Source of the DNA: an uncultured Christensenella sp.
GTDB taxonomy: Bacteria; Bacillota; Clostridia; Christensenellales; Borkfalkiaceae
Reading direction: 5' to 3'
Assembly (NCBI GenBank): GCA_905203015.1
Contig: CAJKUC010000006.1
Location: forward strand, 1-64,000
DNA length: 64,000 nucleotides
Both the position numbers and the translations under genes were made by a program. Shown here piece after piece: positions 44,494 through 55,200 of the stretch. Under the pieces are notes generated by a model. It was not told the DNA's origin and ran no database searches. It saw nothing but the letters and a program-made list of their open reading frames with translations. Position 1 is the stretch's first letter; each line of letters starts with the position of its first letter.

Positions 44494-45356
44494 AGAATTT
44501 AATCGGCAAAAGCCTCGGTAACGTCGTTTTTACCGAACGAGATGGTAATTTGTACGGCAACTTGACCAACTACGGCGTAAACGCGTCGTATTTGATAAGC
44601 CCCGTGGACTTTTGCGGTTCGGCTAAAACAATACTTATGGATCTGGACGGAACCACTCTTACGAGCGAGGAATTCTGGATTTTTGTAATAGAGCAGACAA
44701 TGCAAAAACTGCTTGGAGCCGACGAGTTTTCGTTGGAGGAAGCCGATATTCCGTTTGTTTCGGGATTTACGACGGTCGATCACCTCAATTATTGTCTTAA
44801 CAAATATTCGCCCGATAAAGATATAAATTCGGCAATAGAGTGTTATCATAAAATCGCGGAGTTCCAACTCGAAGAAATAATGCAGGGCAGAGGACGAATT
44901 GACGCATTTAAGCCTGCCGAGGGATTGAAAGAATTCTTGACGGAAGTAAAAAGACGGAAGATAAAGATAGGGCTGGCGACAAGCGGTTTGGACTACAAAG
45001 CCATTCCGGAAATCGTTGCGGCGTTTCGTGCGCTTAATATGGGCGATCCGAGAAATTACTACGACGCGATTATTACGGGCGGTCGTCGCAAAGATGTCGG
45101 CGACTACGGCACTTTGGGTGAAGTAGCCTCCAAGCCACATCCGTGGATTTATACCGAACTGGCTTATTTTGGATTAAAAGTGACAGATTCGACAACGGTA
45201 ATCGGTATCGAGGACAGCGCGGCGGGTGTGTTGTCGTTGCGGTTTTCCGGATTTCCCGTCGTTGGACTTAACAGCGGAAACATAACGCAAAGCGGTCTGG
45301 ATTGTCTGTGTTGTAAAAAAGTGAATAAACTTGAAGAAATTTTGCAAATGGTTTAA
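44490..45356 (+). CDS. HAD-superfamily phosphatase (beta-phosphoglucomutase-like)
   Basis: A 288-aa HAD hydrolase. Motif I is LMDLDGTTL (nucleophile D51, general acid D53), motif II is LATSG (near residue 168), the motif III lysine lies in KPHPW (about 216) and motif IV is IGIEDSAAG (about 234). A helical cap is inserted between motifs I and II, as in beta-phosphoglucomutase or sugar-phosphatase members. It probably dephosphorylates or isomerises a sugar phosphate made by this pathway. An odd 45-residue N-terminal extension precedes motif I. It is translationally coupled to the beta-mannosidase and ends the main operon. Confidence 0.88.
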   Translation: MKNLIGKSLGNVVFTERDGNLYGNLTNYGVNASYLISPVDFCGSAKTILMDLDGTTLTSEEFWIFVIEQTMQKLLGADEFSLEEADIPFVSGFTTVDHLNYCLNKYSPDKDINSAIECYHKIAEFQLEEIMQGRGRIDAFKPAEGLKEFLTEVKRRKIKIGLATSGLDYKAIPEIVAAFRALNMGDPRNYYDAIITGGRRKDVGDYGTLGEVASKPHPWIYTELAYFGLKVTDSTTVIGIEDSAAGVLSLRFSGFPVVGLNSGNITQSGLDCLCCKKVNKLEEILQMV

Positions 45357-45370
45357 AAATCTTATACGTA

Positions 45371-45573
45371 TTGACTTTTTGACGATGAAAGAGTAAAACA
45401 GAAACGGGAATTCTGTATTGTGTGTCGCTTGACAATACGATTGCCAATACGAAGAAAACAGCGGGAGGTCGCGATATGAAAAATTGATTTCTTGACGATG
45501 AATAAGTAAAAACAAAACAGAAATTACGTATTGTCATGCGCTTGATAATGAGGAAAAGCAGGAGGAAAACGAT
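45371..45573 (+). promoter_or_regulatory. Tandemly duplicated promoter-leader region
   Basis: Two diverged copies of one leader. Copy A has TTGACT (45371) N17 TAAAAC, a conserved TTGACGATGAA segment, and ends with GGGAGG, GATATG and an early stop (ATG 45476, codons MKN). Copy B has TTGATT (45484) N17 TAAAAA, the same TTGACGATGAA segment, and ends with CAGGAGG and the real ATG 45574. Only copy B leads into a full gene. Confidence 0.5.
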
Positions 45574-48500
45574 ATGAAAAAGATTATCAGGACATTGGTT
45601 CTCATTTTTGCACTAACAGCCGGGCTTGCATTGTTTATCGCATGTGAGAAAGAACAACAAAAAATAAAGTTGGAAAATCCAATCGTTGCTGCGCAGGTTT
45701 ATACGGGCAGTAAGTTGACCGCCGACGTGCCGCAAAACGACGGTTACAGGATTGTTTCCAACGAGGGCGGCACGGATGCGGGCGAGTATGACATCGTACT
45801 TGAACTGACCGATGCAACCAAGTACGAGTGGGCAACGCCCGACGGCGACGACGCAACCAAGGCTACGTTAAAGTTTGTCGTTACCAAGGCGACTAACCGG
45901 ATTACGGCTTTGTCGCTGGAAAGTTGGACATACGGCGAAGAAGCAAAAATACCCGTTGCCGAGGTGCAATTCGGCACGCCGACGTTTACTTACTCCGCGA
46001 TTGCCGACGGAACGTTTACCGAAATCGTTCCGACCGCGGTAGGCAACTATGTTGTCAAGGCGACGGTTGCGGCAACTACAAATTACGACGGCGCGGAGAA
46101 AACGGCGGAGTTTAAGATCGATCGAGCAAATGCTGCGTTTACGACGGTACCGGCGGCAGTTGAAAACCTTGTCTATACCGGCGGTGCGCTCGATCTGATT
46201 ACGGCAGGCATTGCCGACGGCGGCACAATGCAGTACAAACTCGGCGACAACGGAACTTGGTCGTCGGATATTCCCACGGCAACAAACGCGGGCGAGTACA
46301 CCGTGTACTACAAGGCGCTTGGAGACGACAACCACAAAGATATTGCCGAAGCGAATGTAACCGTCGGCATAGCCAAGGCGGCTTCGACGTTCGGTAAACT
46401 TCCGCAAGCCTTGGATTTGAGTTACACGGGTGCAGTGCAAGCATTGTTGCGTGCGGGCGAAACGACGTGCGGCGAAATTTGGTATAAACTTGACAACGGT
46501 GAGTGGACAAATGAAATCCCGACGGCAACCGAAGCGAAAACGTATTACGTTTGCTATAAAATCATCGGCGACAACAATCACAACGACTTAACCGACATCG
46601 AAACGCAAAAAATTTCCGTTACCATCAAAAATGCCGATGCGCAAGTAACCGCTCCCACGGCAAAGACGGGATTGTCCTATAACGGGGAAGAACAAGTACT
46701 TGTCGATGAAGGCAGTGCGGTCGGCGCGACAATCAGTTACAAACTCGGTGATGGCGACTGGACGACGGATATACCGTCCGCAACCGACGCAGGCGAGTAT
46801 ACGGTTGCATGGAAAGCCGTAGCAGACGCTAATTACGCAGTCGACGAAACGGAAAAACGATTAACGATTACGATTGCCAGAGTTGCCGACAGCATCGATT
46901 TTTCTCTCGATAACGTAACCGTACGTTGCGGAGATCCCGTTCCCGAACTTACGGCAACTTCGACAAGCGGTACGGCGGTAACGTTTACTTACTCCGATAA
47001 CGGTAACGACTACTACACAAAGGATCAATTCTCGGAGTTTACGTTTACCTATGGCACAACCTACTATGTTAAGGCTACCGTTGCCGACAGTACCAACTAC
47101 ACAGGCACGGAAAAAGTTTTAACTATAATTCCGCAGCACAACATTAGCATAAGCGAAAATGACGGGGTGCAAACTGCGGTTTGTCAATGTGGCAAAAAAG
47201 ACGTGACGGGTACGCTCGGAACTAAACAGACGATTGATTTTGCGGCGACCGCGGACGGCGGGCAGGTAAAAGCGACCGACGGTAAACTCGACCTGACAAC
47301 CATAGGTTACAGCGGAAATGCGGAAGTAACGCTCACTGTCGGTGAAACGGACTACAAAGCAACGGCGCAGAACGGCGTTGTCGGTCTTGCCGACGTTTTA
47401 CCGCTCGGCGTGTACGGCGAAAAGGAGTTCGGCGTAAGCGTAACCGACGAAAAAGAAACGTACAACGTTACCGTAAAAGCACTTGTCGTTACGATGACAA
47501 TCACAACCGCCGATCAATATGCAAACTGGATAAAGATTGCAGATGCGTGCGAAACCGAAGATAAAATTCTCGGCGGATACTTCAAGTTGGGAGCAAATAT
47601 CACAGTCGAAACTATGGTTACGTTCGAGCGTCATGACGTTGACGGATTATATGGGTTCAAAGGTGTATTCGACGGTTGCGGATATGCTCTCGACGGATTG
47701 ACTGCTACGGGGAATGCGTTTATCAGTTGCATGACTAAAGACGGCGTGTTAAGAAATATTGCGTTTACAAATGCAAAGGTTGCCGGCGCAAGCAATTTCC
47801 TTTGCTCGGGCGGACTTGGTACGATAGAAAACGTTTACGTGCAGTACGTATCTATTTCCGCAGGCAGCAACGATAACGGAACTATATATAACCATTGCAG
47901 AAACGAGCAAGAAGGAGGCAAGATTACCGGTATATTTGTAGACGCAAGTCAAGCCGCTCTTTCGGGAACGGGCGCGTCGTTCAGACTTATCGGCGGCAAC
48001 AACACCGGTTATAATGGGATATTTGCGGTTTGCCCCGAAAATTACGCCCCCGCGCAAGCGATTGACAGGGTCAACAACTACGAAGCCGTTGCGTACTTTA
48101 CAAGTTTCGACGAACTTAAAGTAAACACAAAGACGCAAGGCGTACTCGAAGGCTGGAAAAACAACGGTTTCTGGACCGTAAACGACGGCATACCCGCGCC
48201 TGAAAATTATGTCGTAAACGACATTGATCTCGGCGCGAAAGTTATCGACCTTGACATTATTGTTGCAGACAACGGCGACGTCAGACTTAACGACAATACT
48301 TTGGAAATCGATTGCACGGCGGCTGGTTTTACGTTCGGCAACGTCGTTTCCGTTACGATGGACGGCGTCGCAATCGACGCAGACGGGTTTACCTTTGCAG
48401 GCGGAAAATTGAGTGTTGCCCGCTCGGCGTTCGGTTACAATTACGGCGCTAAACAGATTGTCTTGACCGATGATGACGGAAAAACAATTACTATTGCGGC

Positions 48501-49230
48501 AACACTTGTAAGCAAAGTTCTGAAGAATGCTACCGACTATGCAAACTGGATAAAGATTGCAAATGCGTGTGAAACCGAAAATCAAATTCTCGGCGGGTAC
48601 TTCAAACTGGGAGCAAATATCACAGTCGAAACTATGGTTACGTTCGAGCGTTATGACGTTGACGGATTATATGGATTCAAAGGTGTATTCGACGGTTGCG
48701 GATATGCTCTCGACGGATTGACTGCTACGGGGAATGCGTTTATCAGTTGCATGACTAAAGACGGCGTGTTAAGAAATATTGCGTTTACAAATGCAAAGGT
48801 TGCCGGCGCAAGCAATTTCCTTTGCTCGGGCGGACTTGGTACGATAGAAAACGTTTACGTGCAGTACGTATCTATTTCCGCAGGCAGCAACGATAACGGA
48901 ACTATATATAACCATTGCAGAAACGAGCAAGAAGGAGGCAAGATTACCGGTATATTTGTAGACGCAAGTCAAGCCGCTCTTTCGGGAACGGGCGCGTCGT
49001 TCAGACTTATCGGCGGCAACAACACCGGTTATAATGGGATATTTGCGGTTTGCCCCGAAAATTACGCCCCCGCGCAAGCGATTGACAGGGTCAACAACTA
49101 CGAAGCCGTTGCGTACTTTACAAGTTTCGACGAACTTAAAGTAAACACAAAGACGCAAGGCGTACTCAAAGGTTGGAATAGTACCTATTGGACGATTGTT
49201 GACGGCGTTCCGGTATTTGCGACAAAATAG
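45574..49230 (+). CDS. Large lipoprotein with MBG-like repeats and duplicated beta-helix modules
   Basis: A 1218-aa lipoprotein, lipidated at C24 (LFIAC). Residues about 30-190 contain MBG-type Ig units (AGEYDIVLELTDATKYEW). About 190-430 holds three tandem units of some 80 residues with VYTGGALDLI, MQYKLGDNGTWSSDIPTAT and GEYTVYYKALGDDNH patterns, and another Ig unit ends near 530. The C-terminal half carries two long GLUG-like beta-helix modules (from about residues 648 and 988): GGYFKLGANITVE, GFKGVFDGCGYALDGL, GVLRNIAFTNA and GTIENVYVQYV. The modules are identical over 492 bp of DNA. CAGGAGG precedes the ATG. It has its own promoter and terminator, so it is a separate transcription unit. 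Surface glycan binding is the best guess. Confidence 0.75.
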   Translation: MKKIIRTLVLIFALTAGLALFIACEKEQQKIKLENPIVAAQVYTGSKLTADVPQNDGYRIVSNEGGTDAGEYDIVLELTDATKYEWATPDGDDATKATLKFVVTKATNRITALSLESWTYGEEAKIPVAEVQFGTPTFTYSAIADGTFTEIVPTAVGNYVVKATVAATTNYDGAEKTAEFKIDRANAAFTTVPAAVENLVYTGGALDLITAGIADGGTMQYKLGDNGTWSSDIPTATNAGEYTVYYKALGDDNHKDIAEANVTVGIAKAASTFGKLPQALDLSYTGAVQALLRAGETTCGEIWYKLDNGEWTNEIPTATEAKTYYVCYKIIGDNNHNDLTDIETQKISVTIKNADAQVTAPTAKTGLSYNGEEQVLVDEGSAVGATISYKLGDGDWTTDIPSATDAGEYTVAWKAVADANYAVDETEKRLTITIARVADSIDFSLDNVTVRCGDPVPELTATSTSGTAVTFTYSDNGNDYYTKDQFSEFTFTYGTTYYVKATVADSTNYTGTEKVLTIIPQHNISISENDGVQTAVCQCGKKDVTGTLGTKQTIDFAATADGGQVKATDGKLDLTTIGYSGNAEVTLTVGETDYKATAQNGVVGLADVLPLGVYGEKEFGVSVTDEKETYNVTVKALVVTMTITTADQYANWIKIADACETEDKILGGYFKLGANITVETMVTFERHDVDGLYGFKGVFDGCGYALDGLTATGNAFISCMTKDGVLRNIAFTNAKVAGASNFLCSGGLGTIENVYVQYVSISAGSNDNGTIYNHCRNEQEGGKITGIFVDASQAALSGTGASFRLIGGNNTGYNGIFAVCPENYAPAQAIDRVNNYEAVAYFTSFDELKVNTKTQGVLEGWKNNGFWTVNDGIPAPENYVVNDIDLGAKVIDLDIIVADNGDVRLNDNTLEIDCTAAGFTFGNVVSVTMDGVAIDADGFTFAGGKLSVARSAFGYNYGAKQIVLTDDDGKTITIAATLVSKVLKNATDYANWIKIANACETENQILGGYFKLGANITVETMVTFERYDVDGLYGFKGVFDGCGYALDGLTATGNAFISCMTKDGVLRNIAFTNAKVAGASNFLCSGGLGTIENVYVQYVSISAGSNDNGTIYNHCRNEQEGGKITGIFVDASQAALSGTGASFRLIGGNNTGYNGIFAVCPENYAPAQAIDRVNNYEAVAYFTSFDELKVNTKTQGVLKGWNSTYWTIVDGVPVFATK
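47656..48147 (+). repeat. 492-bp exact duplication, copy 1
   Basis: Identical base for base to 48676-49167 (offset 1020 bp). The 135 bp before it match with nine differences. Confidence 0.95.
48676..49167 (+). repeat. 492-bp exact duplication, copy 2
   Basis: Second copy of the same segment in the same gene and frame. The 1020-bp offset is a multiple of three, so the duplication keeps the reading frame. Confidence 0.95.
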
Positions 49231-49293
49231 TCGGGATAAGATGAAACAAAACCGGCTTTGTCGTTAAGAAAACAACTATAAGTTTTATTGATG

Positions 49294-49338
49294 GGGTTGT
49301 CGCAAAAAGACCGAATTATTTTTGCGACAACCCTTTTA
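49294..49338 (+). terminator. Strong terminator after the lipoprotein gene
   Basis: A 15-bp perfect stem, GGGTTGTCGCAAAAA (49294-49308) with its complement ending at 49333, followed by TTTT. Confidence 0.85.
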
Positions 49339-49350
49339 TGTTGTTTATTG

Positions 49351-49446
49351 AAGGTAGATGTGCCTAAAGGGGCACGGTCTTACCGAAAGGAAAAGGACGG
49401 TATGCTAAGACCAAATCAATGGCAGGATTTAACGGTAAGGGTGTTT
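49351..49446 (+). pseudogene. C-terminal fragment of a second large serine recombinase
   Basis: The frame reads KVDVPKGARSYRKEKDGML and then RPNQWQDLTVRVF. It matches the last residues of the integrase at 16257 (AKSYRKERDGMLRQNQWHDLTVRVF), with about three in four bases alike. Nothing upstream in this frame resembles the rest of a recombinase; the terminator of the previous gene lies there. This is what is left when an element or its integrase gene is lost, and it marks a junction. Confidence 0.7.
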
Positions 49447-49465
49447 AGCAAACCAAGGAGAACCT

Positions 49466-49645
49466 ATGGAAAACAAAGGATATATTTATATACTAACAAA
49501 TCCATCTTTTAAGGAATATGTTAAAATTGGTTATGCTGATAATGTTGAAAACCGTTTAAGACAGTTAAACAATAGCGAATGTACGCCATTTGCTTTTAGA
49601 GTTTATGCAACGTATGAGCTTGAAGACCGTTTAACTGACGTTTGA
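49466..49645 (+). pseudogene. Truncated GIY-YIG (T5orf172) nuclease-domain protein
   Basis: ATG 49466 with AAGGAG upstream opens a 59-codon frame: MENKGYIYILTNPSFKEYVK then IGYADNVENRLRQLNNSE and PFAFRVYATYEL. This is the start of a T5orf172/GIY-YIG domain (YIYILTN and KIGYADN are the GIY-YIG strands; the arginine in RLRQLN is the conserved one). The frame stops at TGA 49643, where intact proteins continue for at least another hundred residues. The break joins directly to the interior of an ATPase gene, so a deletion fused the two. Confidence 0.65.
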
Positions 49646-49649
49646 TAAA

Positions 49650-50369
49650 TTGTTGGAAGAAGATGAAGAGTATGGTGTAGGTCCTTTTATTGAATTTGAT
49701 TCGGGAGAAGACTATATAACCTTAGCAGTAGGACATTCAGATTTGTTCCGAAATTTGGCAGAAACGCCGTTAGAACTCTACACAAAGTTAAAAGCAATGC
49801 TTGATAGCGGCTTTTTGGAAACAATTCGTATATTCGTTAGAAAAGATGGGGAGATGTTCCCTATAGAACTTTTTAATGAGGGCGAAAAGCAATTGGCAAA
49901 TTTGTTAATGCTTATGGACCTTACAAAAGAGTTTAAAGCGTTGTTTTTATTAGATGAGTTTGATGCATATTTACACCCAAACTGGCAACGTGAGTTTATT
50001 AAACTAATTTCAGAAATTAATATTCGTGGACAAGTACTTTTAACAACTCATTCACCTCTTACTCTTAATAAAATTAATAAAGAAAATATCCGAATATTAA
50101 AAGATGGCGAAATATATTCGCTGACAGTAGATTCTTTTAATAGAGATGTTGTTCAAATACTAGAAGAAATTATGGAAGTTCCTAAACGACCTAAGGAAGT
50201 AGAAGATGCAATAAAACATTTTAGAAATGCAGTAATGCATAATCAAAAAGACGAAGCAAATAAAGCTATAGAGAATTTAAAAAGATTGTTAAATAAAGAT
50301 GATCCATTTTGGGTTAAAGGAAACACCACACACGAAAAAAATTTTAGTTCGTCGCTAATTTTCAATTGA
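49650..50369 (+). pseudogene. 5'-truncated AAA/OLD-like ATPase
   Basis: The 239-codon frame has the second half of an AAA_21/OLD-type ATPase: ELFNEGEKQLANLLMLM (signature-like), Walker B ALFLLDEFDAYLHPNWQ and the H-loop segment QVLLTTHSPLTLNKI. The Walker A P-loop that should lie 150-250 residues earlier is missing, and no proper start codon or ribosome site exists. ATPases of this type occur in defense systems such as Septu and Gabija-like or retron modules, often beside nucleases. The sequence is AT-rich relative to neighbours. It is probably not functional. An intact start elsewhere would refute this. Confidence 0.65.
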
Positions 50370-50396
50370 CTTTTATATTTTTTTGAGTATAATATT

Positions 50397-50426
50397 ATAC
50401 GTTCCTTAATAGGAATGTATTTTTTT
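50397..50426 (+). terminator. Terminator after the ATPase remnant
   Basis: ATACGTTCC (50397-50405) pairs with GGAATGTAT (50412-50420, one G-T pair), followed by six T residues. Confidence 0.65.
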
Positions 50427-50452
50427 GACAGTGAGTTAGCATAGGCTAACTA
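50425..50452 (+). promoter_or_regulatory. Promoter/operator of the metallophore-type import operon
   Basis: TTGACA lies at 50425-50430, and the palindrome AGTTAGC-ATAG-GCTAACT lies at 50434-50451 in the spacer and -10 region. The -10 itself (TAACTA) is poor. The palindrome also occurs twice before the second ABC operon. Between 50453 and 50585 there is an untranslated leader with a possible GTATCC/GGATAC pairing and nothing else recognised. Confidence 0.55.
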
Positions 50453-50585
50453 AAAGAAAACGCCGTGTATCCCGATCTGGAAGGCGCGATAAATTCCGGT
50501 GGCGTATGCTTTGGAAGTGAGAGTGGATACAGAAACGAGAGATGAACGTGCGGAGAATTTAATTCGGGCATGAAAGGAGTACGTC

Positions 50586-51029
50586 ATGAGCAAAGAATAT
50601 AAGCATTGGAATACGGAAAAGAAACTGATTCCCGTGATGATACGAACGTATTGTCGCGGTAATCACAAAACGGAAAGGAAAGCGGAGGGCGTAAAAGGAA
50701 AGGAACTTTGTTCAAAATGCAAAGAACTGGCTGAATACGCAGCGTTCAGATTGGAAAAATGTCCGTTCAAGAGAAACAAGGGATTCTGCTCTTATTGCAA
50801 AATTCATTGCTACAAACCAGAATATCGTGCGGAGATGAAAGAAGTGATGAAATATTCCGGTCCGAAAATGCTTTTTTCGCATCCGATATTCGCGATGTCG
50901 CACGTAACGGCAATGATAAAATACAAAAAGCAGTTAAAAAAACAGGCAAAGAGGCAGTCGGACAAAAACGCGGGAGCGGAAAAGGTTCGGTCTGCGCAGA
51001 CAAACGATCAAAAGAAGGACAAGGAGTAA
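50586..51029 (+). CDS. YgbA-like cysteine-rich protein (nitrous oxide-stimulated promoter family)
   Basis: A 147-aa protein of the YgbA_NO family. Seven cysteines, C23, C42, C45, C59, C68, C71 and C75, make two CxxC pairs (LCSKCKEL and FCSYCKIHC) that probably bind iron or zinc. The motif CYKPEYRAEMKEVMKYSGPKM with SHP and a following IFAMSH is diagnostic. In enterobacteria ygbA is NsrR-controlled and tied to nitric-oxide stress recovery; the molecular role is unsettled. Here it leads an import operon whose promoter carries an iron-box-like palindrome, which fits a part in iron or metal homeostasis. The C-terminal 35 residues are lysine-rich. AAAGGAG precedes the ATG. Confidence 0.85.
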   Translation: MSKEYKHWNTEKKLIPVMIRTYCRGNHKTERKAEGVKGKELCSKCKELAEYAAFRLEKCPFKRNKGFCSYCKIHCYKPEYRAEMKEVMKYSGPKMLFSHPIFAMSHVTAMIKYKKQLKKQAKRQSDKNAGAEKVRSAQTNDQKKDKE

Positions 51030-51033
51030 GCAA

Positions 51034-52760
51034 ATGATAGATAAAGAACTATTCAGACTGATCGGCGGCAATAAAAAATACATATTTATTGCCGTAGCGT
51101 TACAGGTACTCGGGCTCATCGCAAACGTTTCGATCACGGCAAGCGTATGTTATGCCGTGTATCTGTTATCGAAAAACGCGGAAGCGGTGCTATTTATTTA
51201 TCCGCTGATCGGCGCGGTACTCGGAATCGCCGTAAGGTATACGTGTTCGCGCATTACGGGCGATATAAAAGATAGGTTGGGCAGAGGCGTGAAAAGGGAC
51301 CTTCGGGAAAAAGTATATAATAAAATATTACGGCTCGGCGTAAAAACCACCGACGGAATGAGCATGGCGGGGCTGACGCAGGTATCCCTCGAAGGCGTGG
51401 AACAACTGGATATTTATTTTTCGAGTTATCTTCCGCAATTCTTCTTTGCCATGATTGCTCCCGTGGCGCTGTTTTTAATCTGCGTGTGGATCGACTGGAG
51501 AACGGCGCTTGTGCTTATCTGCTGTGTGCCGCTTATTCCCGTATCCATTGTTGCGGTGAGCAAATACGCGAAAAAAGTGTTCGCCAAATATTGGGGAAAA
51601 TACACTTCGATGGGCGATAAGTTCCTCGACAGCGTGCAAGGCTTGAAAGAACTTAAAATTTTTCAGGCGGACGCCGCTCAACACGTTAAGATAAACGAAA
51701 GCGCGGAAGAATTTCGCGTAATCACGATGAAAGTTCTGGTAATGCAACTGGTAAGTATTACGATTATGGACCTGGTGGCGTACGGAGGCGCGGGGATCGG
51801 TATCGGTCTGGCGATTTGCGGCGCGGCGTTTTGGGGGCTGAACCCGATAGCGGCGTTGTTCCTTTGCCTTGTATCGGTGGAATTTTTCCTGCCTCTCCGA
51901 GCGTTCGGATCGGCATTCCACGTGGCGATGAACGGTGTAAGCGCGGGCAAAAAGATCATCTCTCTTTTAAATACGCCCGATCCCGAATGGGGAACGGAAA
52001 CGCTTGACGGCAACAAAGATATCAGGCTGGAAAACGTTACGTTCTCTTACGACGGAAAGCGAGAAGTGCTTAAAAACGTGAATATGACGTTCCCCGAAAA
52101 AGGAATGACGGCGATCGTGGGCGAAAGCGGTTGCGGCAAATCCACGGTGGTGAATATGCTGATCGGGGCGTTCCGCCCGCAGAAAGGAGAGGTGACCGTC
52201 GGCGGAAAAGCGCTTGTAAAACTTTCCCGCGAAAATTGGTATTCGCATCTTTCGGCGGTGAGTTACAACACGTATATCTTTAACGAAAGCGTGAGAGATA
52301 ATTTTAAAATGGCGAAAGAAAACGTCTCGGACGAAGAAATTTTCGCCGCGCTCGAAAAGGTGAATCTGAAAGAGTTTATCGAAGAAAACGGCGGCCTGGA
52401 TAAAGTGATCACCGAGGACGCCAACAATATTTCTGGCGGACAGAAACAACGCCTTGCGCTTGCGATCGCGCTTGTATCGGATAAAGATATTTACGTTTTC
52501 GACGAAGCGACGAGCAATATCGATATCGACAGCGAATCGATCATTATGAACAATATCAAAACGCTTTCCGGAAACAGGAGTGTTATCGTGATTTCGCATC
52601 GCCTTGCGAACGTTGTTCCGGCAGATAATATCTATTATATGGAAGACGGCGAAATCAAAGAAAGCGGTGCGCACGACGAACTGATGGCGGCGAATAAGGG
52701 CTATGCCCGTCTGTATAATACGCAGAAGACGCTGGAACAGGGCTACACGGAGGCGATAGC

Positions 52761-52764
<4 letters not shown>
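51034..52764 (+). CDS. ABC half-transporter (IrtA/YbtP-like), first subunit
   Basis: A 576-aa ABC exporter-fold half-transporter. The N-terminal six-helix membrane domain (about 15-310) precedes the ATPase: Walker A GESGCGKST (363-371), signature ISGGQKQR (about 467) and Walker B VFDEATSNID with the catalytic glutamate, then the H-loop VISHR. It overlaps the next gene by four bases (ATGA), and together they should form a heterodimer. In operons with an ECF module, as here, such pairs (YbtPQ, IrtAB, EqbKL) import metal-siderophore complexes despite the exporter fold. Peptide or drug export is the alternative. Start four bases after ygbA-like stop; AAGGAG upstream. Confidence 0.88.
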
Positions 52765-54467
<1,703 letters not shown>

Positions 54468-54471
54468 TTTA

Positions 54472-55200
54472 ATGGACGAACAAAAGAGAAACAATGATAT
54501 AGAGGAAGCGGCTTCCGCACTGATCAAAAATGCGGAAGCGGATTCCGTAAGCCTCGGCGAAAAGCGGGAGCAAAAGAACGGGAACGGCGGAAATGCCGGA
54601 AAAGCACCTGAAAAAGCGCCCGGGAAAGAAGGAAAATTTTTTAAAAAATATAAAATAAAAGATATTGTGTTTCTGGCAATTATGACGGCGTGTACGCTGA
54701 CGACAGGCGCGGTGATGCCGTTTGTGATTCAAGTGCAGATTTTCGGGATCGTGCAACTGTGCCTCGGCCTTCAGTTTTCGATTTTTCCCGTGATCGGCAT
54801 GATGAAAGTGAGAAAACCGGGCGCGCTGTTTTTGCAGTCGGTGTTTATAGCGGTATTTCTCGGGATGATGAATCCGCCGATGGTGATGATCGCGCTTTGC
54901 GGATTGGTTGCCGAGGCGGTGGCGATGCTGATTTTTCACGGCTATAAAAGCGACTGGGCATGCGTTGTTGCGGGTACGCTTTATTTGCCCATGACGCTTC
55001 CGTTTCTGTACGTTTACTACAAGTTTTTCCACACCGTAACGGATACCGGAGAAAACGCGCTGGCGGCTTTCCTTATGGGTGCGAATCCGTGGGTGGTGAC
55101 GGGAATTTCCTGCGCGGTGGTAGCGATATGCTTCATCGGCTCGGTGATCGGCATGGTCGTTTCCCGCGAACTTAAAAAAGCCGGGGTTCTGAAAAAATGA
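54472..55200 (+). CDS. ECF transporter substrate-specific (S) component, MptD/Trep_Strep type
   Basis: A 242-aa membrane protein. An unusual charged, glycine- and lysine-rich N-terminal extension of about 58 residues precedes the family domain, which begins YKIKDIVFLAIMTACTLTTG. Five or six hydrophobic helices follow, including NPPMVMIALCGLVAEAVAML. Proteins of this family (TIGR02185, MptD-like) are the substrate-binding S subunits of ECF transporters in streptococci, treponemes and clostridia. It overlaps the T-component gene by four bases. With the two ABC half-transporters this gene set resembles the equibactin EqbHIJKL importer. The true ligand is not fixed by sequence. Confidence 0.85.
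   Translation: MDEQKRNNDIEEAASALIKNAEADSVSLGEKREQKNGNGGNAGKAPEKAPGKEGKFFKKYKIKDIVFLAIMTACTLTTGAVMPFVIQVQIFGIVQLCLGLQFSIFPVIGMMKVRKPGALFLQSVFIAVFLGMMNPPMVMIALCGLVAEAVAMLIFHGYKSDWACVVAGTLYLPMTLPFLYVYYKFFHTVTDTGENALAAFLMGANPWVVTGISCAVVAICFIGSVIGMVVSRELKKAGVLKK

Noticed and set aside
50366..50393. TTGACT-16-TATAAT promoter-like match
   Set aside because: Its start site would fall inside the left arm of the terminator hairpin at 50397, so it is probably a chance match in AT-rich sequence.
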